The position numbers and the translations under genes are program-made. Of a stretch of DNA of 46,418 nucleotides, positions 41,901-46,418 are shown one piece after another. Source of the DNA: JANLSE01 sp038214135 (GTDB taxonomy: Bacteria; Chloroflexota; Chloroflexia; Chloroflexales; Roseiflexaceae); assembly GCA_038214135.1 (NCBI GenBank), contig JBBQSD010000039.1, positions 1 to 46,418 of the forward strand, in the 5' to 3' direction. Under the pieces are notes generated by a model, which saw nothing but the letters and a program-made list of their open reading frames with translations, was not told the origin of the DNA and ran no database searches. How positions within the stretch are numbered: the first letter of the stretch is position 1; the number at the start of each line of letters is the position of its first letter.

Positions 41901-42332
41901 TGGCTGATCGGCTGCCTGAGCGAGCGCCAGCAGGGCATCCCGAAAGGCTTCGCGCTGTTCTGTCGTTCGTTCCTGGACAGTTTCATCGGCGGTGCCTGGT
42001 TGGACGATAGCAAGCGCCAAGGCCAGGCGCTGCTGGCGTGGCAAGCGGGCGATTGCTGCCAATAAGCGAGCCTCTGGCCTGTGTGAATCGGCGCTTGCCC
42101 AGGCAGGCAGGCGGCGCACCGAACGAGGCTCTGGGGGCAGAGCAGCAATCAGGGCAGCAAGCAGTGTGGCTTCCTCAGCTTGATCGCCAGGGAAGACTGT
42201 CAGTTGGCGGGCCATCCGCAGCAATGCCGCATCGGCAGCTGCGGCATCGGGTGTCAGCAGCAACGCCAATCGGTAGAGATTATCGCCATGGTGCTGGAGT
42301 GCGCGTTCTAGCATGTGTGGTAGTTGTGTCAA
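38958..42332 (-). CDS. Large membrane protein with sigma/anti-sigma-like N-terminus
   Basis: The 1124-residue product starts at TTG 42332, with AAAGGTG 5 bases upstream (ATG at 42314 is the alternative). N-terminal about 1-150 resembles ECF sigma factor region 2/4 layout (HHGDNLYRLALLLTPDAAAA, then IARLPRQQRLALALAIVQPG). At about 160-200 a zinc-finger-like anti-sigma segment occurs (HHNPAVRGHLALCDDCRAVS). A single membrane helix (about 246-263: RRALLPIVVLLVIAALIWP) leads to about 850 extracytoplasmic residues with two or more LolA/MucB-like beta repeats (GIWHSRYVLRWTFADGSYAP, VISERWTIGADSPEPHPN). Inference: a fused, probably degenerate sigma/anti-sigma envelope sensor. No other family recognised. 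Confidence 0.75.
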   Translation of the reverse strand: MTQLPHMLERALQHHGDNLYRLALLLTPDAAAADAALLRMARQLTVFPGDQAEEATLLAALIAALPPEPRSVRRLPAWASADSHRPEARLLAAIARLPRQQRLALALAIVQPGTADETVQERTTEQREAFRDALLALAQAADQPNLAAAMLDQNAPDECRAARTALALDDPALHHNPAVRGHLALCDDCRAVSQSWQLVASRTEDALRTALRLMHMPEPLVQHMIAATQPKHPTPLRSVLISPWTRRALLPIVVLLVIAALIWPRSDPNPSPVTRTGAAPADLRTLVQTAQTNLYTTPATGIWHSRYVLRWTFADGSYAPLIGDLWTDSQSGRSRIQLTHESGGGPYEFMLGDGKALLWYATTPAYGESVYPLFFDPRRARVQLTLDQANQKQAIANRLRSGAWALPEAYLRQAVTSELQSWGRQASSDGTQLEVVGFTGVSALASQPNVPGGPADRITILLLINPNDGRLQEIRELIGPTGGDQISRTTWNNLGAEQITNEASAERVFQLRSAWNGTGIFPRDAEPDMQPRLPLLDPATFVSPAFAIEYPRLASTEFPAAPPPGAEYAAFITVNDADSQAVIYVGGGRSITILGQPDNVANQASFSTDGPIEQATLAGRSALIRRNSADSYSVLLRPVPNTRRRSLLQVQAHGYTHDELLAVLQTLGPLTVDRYQAQIGLFAAKAIDSQAQALLLNALAATPKLEAGQARHVVARIYMRQNTTPEDLPDPYHLPAYGGRPPDVISERWTIGADSPEPHPNNNTNAITQTDGIRIFTRISNGSGQVYQTSYSDAARVWRYYTARQTVEQIDPENNRYRDDPARSIALRMLTCGGRLASIPGGQAITYTENDWLNQQACVRWGYGSSTWVQQLPRWSSDRPFSVDDTPYLADLISEPQITTFIQLDKGGRINTIETRLGTALDGMLIESWQLERDEIIPIAQMPPELTRTPPAVLFEIPAERSTPPRPIIFQPTTITESLQLIRSPLLVPPASTETSWFASRSIGRGGPPFTNAATPFDEALWRGMAIQLEVQINNRTTSKRETQYIYQGAAHTFGDLLRANATWQGSSPTTVALGEQELPGWQVITSRGVWVLVEVQGSLIAFPDGLPMREFVQSMQIINPPKL

Positions 42333-42602
42333 CGAGGCACCTTTGCGCTCGATTCGCTATCGTCAGTGGCAGGATAGCACGGCCTCTACGGTGCGTCAAT
42401 GTGTGTTCGGTGAGAGCAGGGCAGGTGCATTTGCAATGTGATATGCCCCTACCCGATGACAAACGCCATCGCCGAAGCCATCATATACCTCCGTAAGCGT
42501 AGGGCGATCATCACCATTTGCATGATGCTTCAGTGTACCGTATGATCGCGATTTACAGGGTATAAGTGTCAGAATTCAATTGCCTGTTGAAAGAAGTACA
42601 TA

Positions 42603-43367
42603 ATGGCTGCACCGCTCGCACTCCAACTCTATACCGTTCGTGATGCTCTTCAGCACGATTTTGTTGGTACATTACGCCGAGTAGCAGATATTGGCTATCG
42701 TGGTGTTGAAACGGCGTTTTTCGGGCCAGATATCACACCGCGCTATGCTCATGCGTGTATCGAAGAGCTTGGATTATCGATCTGTAGCATTCATTGTGAG
42801 TTACCACTTGCCGAACAGCGCGAACAGGTCGTCTCGTTGGCTGCAGAACTCGGCAGTGATCGGATTATCTGGCATGGCTGGCCGCGTGACCCACGCTATA
42901 GTAGCCTGGATGGGATTGCTGCTCTTGTTGCAGAATACAATGCGGCGGCAGCGATTGCCAAGCAGGCCGGATTGCGCTTGGGAATCCATAATCATTGGTG
43001 GGAATGCGAATATGTGGATGGTGTGCTGCCCTACCAGGTGTTCTTGCAGCAGCTTGATCCAGCAATCTTCTTTGAACTGGATACCTATTGGGCACAGGTG
43101 GCTGGCCGCGATCCAATTGCCATGCTGCATGAACTTGGCCCACGCGCACAATTGGTCCATATCAAGGATGGCCCGGCGACCCAGGACGCACCCAAAACCG
43201 CTGTTGGCGCTGGTGCCATGGATGTACCAGGGATTGTCGCTGCCTCCGCCGCACACGCCGAATGGCTGATCGTCGAACTCGATGACTGTGCCAGCGATAT
43301 GCTCGATGCCGTTGCACAGAGCTATACCTACCTGACAAGCAATGGGTTGGCGGTCGGGAATAAGTAA
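42603..43367 (+). CDS. Sugar phosphate isomerase/epimerase (xylose isomerase-like TIM barrel)
   Basis: The 254-residue product begins LALQLYTVRDALQHDFVGTL then RVADIGYRGVETAFFG, standard for the AP-endonuclease-2/xylose-isomerase-like fold. Candidate metal ligands are HNHWWECE (about 133-140; conserved H-N-H), FELDTYWAQ (about 160), LVHIKDGPA (about 183) and LIVELDD (about 222), the usual E/D/H/E set. Members isomerise or epimerise sugars and inositols; the substrate cannot be told. It faces the CRISPR accessory genes with a heptamer repeat between them. The region upstream (42333-42602) shows no gene or clear motif. The start is preceded by a weak GAAAGAAG. Confidence 0.88.
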   Translation: MAAPLALQLYTVRDALQHDFVGTLRRVADIGYRGVETAFFGPDITPRYAHACIEELGLSICSIHCELPLAEQREQVVSLAAELGSDRIIWHGWPRDPRYSSLDGIAALVAEYNAAAAIAKQAGLRLGIHNHWWECEYVDGVLPYQVFLQQLDPAIFFELDTYWAQVAGRDPIAMLHELGPRAQLVHIKDGPATQDAPKTAVGAGAMDVPGIVAASAAHAEWLIVELDDCASDMLDAVAQSYTYLTSNGLAVGNK

Positions 43368-43373
43368 GAACCG

Positions 43374-43440
43374 AGTATTCAGGAGTCAGGAGTCAGGAGT
43401 CAGAATACGGAACCGAGAACTGAGAACCGAGAACTGCGGA
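43374..43440. repeat. GTATTCA-(GGAGTCA)3-GAATAC element with ACCGAGAACTGAG module
   Basis: Three exact heptamers (43382-43402) between perfectly inverted GTATTC (43375-43380) and GAATAC (43403-43408), then AACCGAGAACTGAGAACCGA-GAACTG. The fullest copy of the family at 7160, 15655, 18086 and 25752. Confidence 0.8.
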
Positions 43441-43441
43441 A

Positions 43442-44260
43442 CTACCGAACTACGGAGCGTTCATCGGTCAGGCGCAGCAGCCCAAAGCCACGGGTGGTGC
43501 CGGCTCCGATACCACTATAGAATCCGAAGCGTACCAGTGTTTCGATTGTGGCAATTTGCATTGGCTCGTGAGCGAGTGCAGTATAGCTACAGCGCCCGAT
43601 GGTTCCGATCTGTAGAACATTGCCTTTGCCACGCCCAGCGGCACTCTCGATTGCAAAGCGGCTGACTGCCAGGCTCTCGGCAATAAACAGTCGCACATCC
43701 TCGGGGATTGGCAGTGGAGCGCAGGCATTCCAGCGTTCAAGCAAACTGCCAAAGACAAGATCCGGGAGTGGCAGTGGTTGGCTGCGCCCGCGTTGGCGAA
43801 AGGTGACTGGCGTTGTAAAATCGAGTGTCCAGCGCCGCACGCCGCTAGCAGCAATCCGTATGCCTTCCTCAACCAGTGCTGCATAGGTGGTGTGCCCCGC
43901 CCAGGTATGTGCAGTATCGTGGATCGATTCGATCTGCCAGGCCGCACCGCCGATTGCCAACGTCCCAAGGAATTCGGGTGTCCAGGATTGTATATGCGCT
44001 TCAACCTCGCTGGTCAGAGCGGTGACACGCAACCCATAGCGGATGCGTGGATCGGCAACCAGCGGAGGCTGGCCATGGCGTTCTGGCAAGAAGGTAACGG
44101 TGAGTGGCCGTACCGCACTATCATCATGCAGCCGCATTGCGAGATCGGGATCGGTCGCCCGAATCCAGCCTAGAACTGCGGCATGGGCAGCGCGGCCAAG
44201 ATCGGGCATTAATGTTGCCTGATGGAGTGGACGCAGGGTGAGTACAATCGCGGTTGGCAT
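43442..44260 (-). CDS. cas6: CRISPR-associated endoribonuclease Cas6
   Basis: The 272-residue product is a Cas6/Cas6e-type RAMP. The C-terminal Gly-rich signature GFYSGIGAGTTRGFGLLRL is clear (about 246-264). The N-terminal ferredoxin half begins AIVLTLRPLHQATLMPDLGR, and a His after the first strand (LRPLH) or in HDTAHTWAGH could be the catalytic base. Two RRM-like halves are separated by the LDFTTPVTFRQRGRSQPLPL strand typical of Cas6. It cleaves the repeats in precursor crRNA in type I and III systems. The start lies 2 bp after the stop of the Csx3-like gene, so they form one operon. No array or effector genes are in the window. Confidence 0.9.
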   Translation of the reverse strand: MPTAIVLTLRPLHQATLMPDLGRAAHAAVLGWIRATDPDLAMRLHDDSAVRPLTVTFLPERHGQPPLVADPRIRYGLRVTALTSEVEAHIQSWTPEFLGTLAIGGAAWQIESIHDTAHTWAGHTTYAALVEEGIRIAASGVRRWTLDFTTPVTFRQRGRSQPLPLPDLVFGSLLERWNACAPLPIPEDVRLFIAESLAVSRFAIESAAGRGKGNVLQIGTIGRCSYTALAHEPMQIATIETLVRFGFYSGIGAGTTRGFGLLRLTDERSVVR

Positions 44261-44262
44261 GC

Positions 44263-45432
44263 TTAGGGTTCCTTCGCATCAGTAAACGGAAGAATCATTC
44301 CAATTGGGTAGAGCGAGTCGGAAGAAGCGATCACAACGGCACCAGTAAGTTGGGGATGGAATACCGCAACAAAGCGCTGGTGTGCATAGATACGCGCCAG
44401 CGCGGCCCATAGCCATTGGGGCAGTTTTCCATCGAGGATAACACCTCGTGTTGGATCGGGATGGGGTACCGGAAGGTGATCGGCATCGTGTCTATCCAGG
44501 TAGCTCCCCGGAATGTTGAAGCGCACATGCATGGTATCGCCAGCAATTGTTTCCGTCCAATCGAGCCGTGTTGGGTCGGGATGTTTGGCCAGGGTCAGCA
44601 CGGGTGGTGTAATCCAACCACTCCGTGTATCAAAGATCTGGCATGCTTGCTGAGGGCTCGCGACGGCCAGGGCTGCATACAGCCAGACCGGACCACGGCC
44701 ATAGATGCCCAATGGCTGATCGGGTGGCAGGCTGGCAAGCAATTCTGGCAATTCGCTCGGTAGCCAAGGGGTGCCGGTACGATGGGCAGGCAGTGGGTAA
44801 ATGGCATGCTCAATGTTGAGTACCAGATCAAGGGTTGTGAGCCGCATGTGTGCATGAAACAGTTCATCGGCATCATAGGCGAAGAGTGCTGCAATCCGTT
44901 CGACCAGCGCATCGAAGCATGGGCCAGCAGAAGATCGTTCACGACTCAGGCCAGTAAGTATCCCGCGCAGCACTGGCAACGTTGTTATAATAGATTGGAT
45001 GCCATCGAGTTGTGATGTTAGCTCGGCAACTGGAGCGAGACCATAGCGGCGGGCAAACAAACGCCATTGTTCCATGCCCTCTTCATCCGGGGCCACTAAC
45101 ACGCTGTGCGTGCAGCGTTCAGCAATGTGGGCCGTCTCCTCGGATGGAAGGCCACCGGGATCAACAATCAGGGGTAGCTGCCGCTCTCCAACATCGCGTG
45201 CCAATCGCTTGGCGAGCAGCGCGGACCAATCGGCGCGTGAACGGGCGCGTAATTCGCCAACAATAGTTTGGCTGGCAGCATAGCTCCAGGAACCTTCGCC
45301 ATCGGGGTTGGCACGCAGCAGATAATGGGGAATATCGCGCATTCTCAGTGCTGTGCTGATTCGATCAGCAAGGGTGCTTTTCCCGGCGTGGGGTGGCCCA
45401 CCAATCAGCACAGCTGGCATCATTATCGACAT
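44263..45432 (-). CDS. P-loop NTPase fused to two Csx3-like (ring nuclease) domains
   Basis: The 389-residue product has an N-terminal P-loop kinase-like domain (about 5-190): Walker A GGPPHAGKST at 11-20, LPLIVDPGGLPS (Walker B/acidic) near 87-98. Two segments then resemble the Csx3 core. The first, about 240-278: GIYGRGPVWLYAALA then CQIFDTRSGW (D268, R270). The second, about 329-372: GVILDGKLPQWLWAALARIY then AHQRFVAVFHPQLTGAVV (H351). In typical Csx3 one domain holds both the His before FVAV and the D-x-R after it; here they are split between copies. Csx3 degrades cyclic tetra-adenylate in type III immunity. Start at 45432 with AGGAGG 5 bases upstream. First gene of the cas6 operon. Confidence 0.8.
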   Translation of the reverse strand: MSIMMPAVLIGGPPHAGKSTLADRISTALRMRDIPHYLLRANPDGEGSWSYAASQTIVGELRARSRADWSALLAKRLARDVGERQLPLIVDPGGLPSEETAHIAERCTHSVLVAPDEEGMEQWRLFARRYGLAPVAELTSQLDGIQSIITTLPVLRGILTGLSRERSSAGPCFDALVERIAALFAYDADELFHAHMRLTTLDLVLNIEHAIYPLPAHRTGTPWLPSELPELLASLPPDQPLGIYGRGPVWLYAALAVASPQQACQIFDTRSGWITPPVLTLAKHPDPTRLDWTETIAGDTMHVRFNIPGSYLDRHDADHLPVPHPDPTRGVILDGKLPQWLWAALARIYAHQRFVAVFHPQLTGAVVIASSDSLYPIGMILPFTDAKEP

Positions 45433-45452
45433 TGCATCCTCCTACCCCTGGC

Positions 45453-45472
45453 TAGTGGCGTATTCGCTACGA
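45453..45472. promoter_or_regulatory. Dyad in the divergent cas intergenic region, possible operator
   Basis: TAGTGGCG-TATT-CGCTACGA, imperfect dyad (6 of 8 positions pair), in the 53-bp gap between the divergent Csx3-like and CARF-HTH genes. Its position suits autoregulation by the CARF-HTH protein. No -35/-10 pair stands out. Confidence 0.4.
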
Positions 45473-45485
45473 TGATGAGGTGTAT

Positions 45486-46328
45486 ATGCAGCCAAATGCC
45501 GCGTTTGTCGCCACCCTGGGTGGCCAACCACAGATTATAACCCTGGCACTTGATCGCTTGCTGGCACAGGGTGTGCCAATTGTAGAGGTTATTGTTGTGC
45601 ATCTGGCGCGCAGCACACCCCGCTACCAGGATGCACTGCAAGTATTGGCCGAGCAGTTTGCTGGCGATTGCTATGGCTCTCGGCGCATCCGCTACCGCCC
45701 GCTGGCGATCGCCTATGGCATCAATGAGGTCGAAGATGTGATCCATCCCCAAGCACTGGATGCGACACAGAACCGCTTTGAGCAGATCTTCCCGACACTC
45801 AAGCAGCAGGGGTATATCATCCATCTGTGCCCGACTGGCGGGCGGCGGATGCTGGGTATGTTGGCCTTGATTGCTGCACAAATGAGTTTCGACCGTTTGG
45901 ATCGGGTGTGGCATCTATATTCCTCTGATACGATTCGGCAACAGACTGACCGCGGAGCGCTGCTGCATGTGGCGGCGACAGAGACCGATTTGCGCTTGTT
46001 GCCAATACCATTCCAACCATGGGGCCAGATGTTGGCTGGGCTACGGATTGGAGCTGCCCAAGTTGAACAGCGCGCTCATGATGATCAGCACCAGCGTTGC
46101 CAGAGCGTCTGGGCGCGACTAAATGAGCGACCACGCGCTGTTCTGCGCGTGTTGGTGCAAACCTATAGTCTGCAAGAGGCTGCCAATCAATTGCATATCG
46201 AGATTAGCACGATCCATGCGCACAAGACCACTATCTTCAATGAGTGTATGATTGCCTGGGAACTCGATCAGCGCCCTGGGCTGGCCTGGGTGCGTGATCG
46301 GTTCCGTTCCTTCTTTGATCAAGCATAA
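45486..46328 (+). CDS. CARF domain protein with C-terminal LuxR-type HTH
   Basis: Start at ATG 45486 (GTG at 45480 is less likely; TGAGGTG lies upstream). The 280-residue product has a CARF-type Rossmann domain with ligand-loop motifs FVATLGGQPQIITLALDRLL (about 7-26) and HLCPTGGRRMLGMLALIAAQ (about 118-137), as in Csx14/NE0113-type CRISPR proteins. The C-terminus (about 215-262) reads RLNERPRAVLRVLVQTYSLQ then EAANQLHIEISTIHAHKTTI, matching the helix-turn-helix of LuxR/GerE proteins. Known: CARF domains bind cyclic oligoadenylate. Inference: a transcription factor that senses type III signalling and controls the divergent csx3-cas6 operon. It is probably not a nuclease, though CARF ring-nuclease activity cannot be excluded. 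Confidence 0.8.
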   Translation: MQPNAAFVATLGGQPQIITLALDRLLAQGVPIVEVIVVHLARSTPRYQDALQVLAEQFAGDCYGSRRIRYRPLAIAYGINEVEDVIHPQALDATQNRFEQIFPTLKQQGYIIHLCPTGGRRMLGMLALIAAQMSFDRLDRVWHLYSSDTIRQQTDRGALLHVAATETDLRLLPIPFQPWGQMLAGLRIGAAQVEQRAHDDQHQRCQSVWARLNERPRAVLRVLVQTYSLQEAANQLHIEISTIHAHKTTIFNECMIAWELDQRPGLAWVRDRFRSFFDQA

Positions 46329-46340
46329 CAGAGAATAGCC

Positions 46341-46397
46341 CTCGAATACATTCGAGCTACCTCGCGCTTTCTTTCGAGTCGGCTCGAATGTGTTTTT
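46341..46397. terminator. Overlapping dyads and possible terminator after the CARF-HTH gene
   Basis: CTCGAAT-AC-ATTCGAG (46341-46356), and ACATTCGAG (46348-46356) pairs perfectly with CTCGAATGT (46383-46391). A smaller hairpin TTCGAG-TCGG-CTCGAA (46373-46388) precedes TGTGTTTTT. The alternative pairings suggest a terminator or a dispersed repeat. Confidence 0.45.
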
Positions 46398-46418
46398 GGT
46401 ATGGGCGGGGTAGGATGG

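Overview
The window looks like a chromosomal segment of a Chloroflexota bacterium, most likely class Chloroflexia (filamentous phototroph or Herpetosiphon-like). This rests on the CruA/CruP-type lycopene cyclase, many FHA/PP2C/zinc-ribbon signalling proteins, long Thr/Pro-rich receptor kinases, secreted proteins with a YSLFLPNVI-type segment, an LPxTG-like anchor, and many short palindromic and heptameric dispersed repeats. The genus cannot be fixed from sequence alone. No rRNA, tRNA, insertion sequence, transposase or CRISPR array was recognised.

Layout. 1-5.4 kb: the 3' end of a secreted beta-helix/Calx-beta/CARDB protein, a small LPxTG-anchored protein, a GH172 (DUF2961) glycosidase, a cold-shock/DUF1294 membrane protein and an L-arabinose-isomerase-like enzyme. 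5.5-12.5 kb: mostly minus strand, with a zincin-like protein carrying an eCIS-effector-like leader, a small membrane protein, a NIPSNAP protein overlapping a remnant of a phytanoyl-CoA dioxygenase, a GNAT enzyme and a large FHA-containing Ser/Thr receptor kinase, then a broken MFS gene. 12.5-15.4 kb: a GNAT enzyme and a GT-C membrane glycosyltransferase that appears split in two. 15.7-24.5 kb: a phospho-signalling block (FHA-FHA-ABC exporter, zinc-ribbon PP2C phosphatase, pseudokinase-like zinc-ribbon PP2C, VWA protein, zinc-ribbon/FHA protein). 24.6-38.8 kb: metabolic genes (alcohol dehydrogenase, GHMP sugar kinase, lycopene cyclase, M29 aminopeptidase, FKBP isomerase, GalU-like nucleotidyltransferase, a 1107-residue GHMP-kinase/UDP-sugar-pyrophosphorylase fusion, a double GNAT protein, a spermidine-synthase-like methyltransferase fold, MsrA). 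39-43.4 kb: a 1124-residue sigma/anti-sigma-like membrane protein and a sugar-phosphate isomerase/epimerase.

The last 3 kb (43.4-46.3 kb) is the edge of a CRISPR accessory locus that probably belongs to a type III system. It contains Cas6, a P-loop NTPase fused to two Csx3-like domains, and a divergent CARF protein with a LuxR-type HTH. In the double Csx3 protein the catalytic signature residues appear divided between the two copies: D-x-R in the first, His in the second. This is the strongest candidate for an undescribed arrangement. Second is the kinase-pyrophosphorylase fusion, whose domain order is the reverse of bifunctional Fkp.

The gaps between genes are unusually rich in repeats: heptamer elements of the form GTATTC-A-(GGAGTCA)n-GAATAC, a 125-bp element with (AGCTTTC)n ends placed against two start codons, CCCCTCTCCCA hairpins used as terminators, and a nine-copy 21-bp tandem array. 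Several remnants (phytanoyl-CoA dioxygenase, MFS transporter, PD-(D/E)XK-like protein) show ongoing gene decay.
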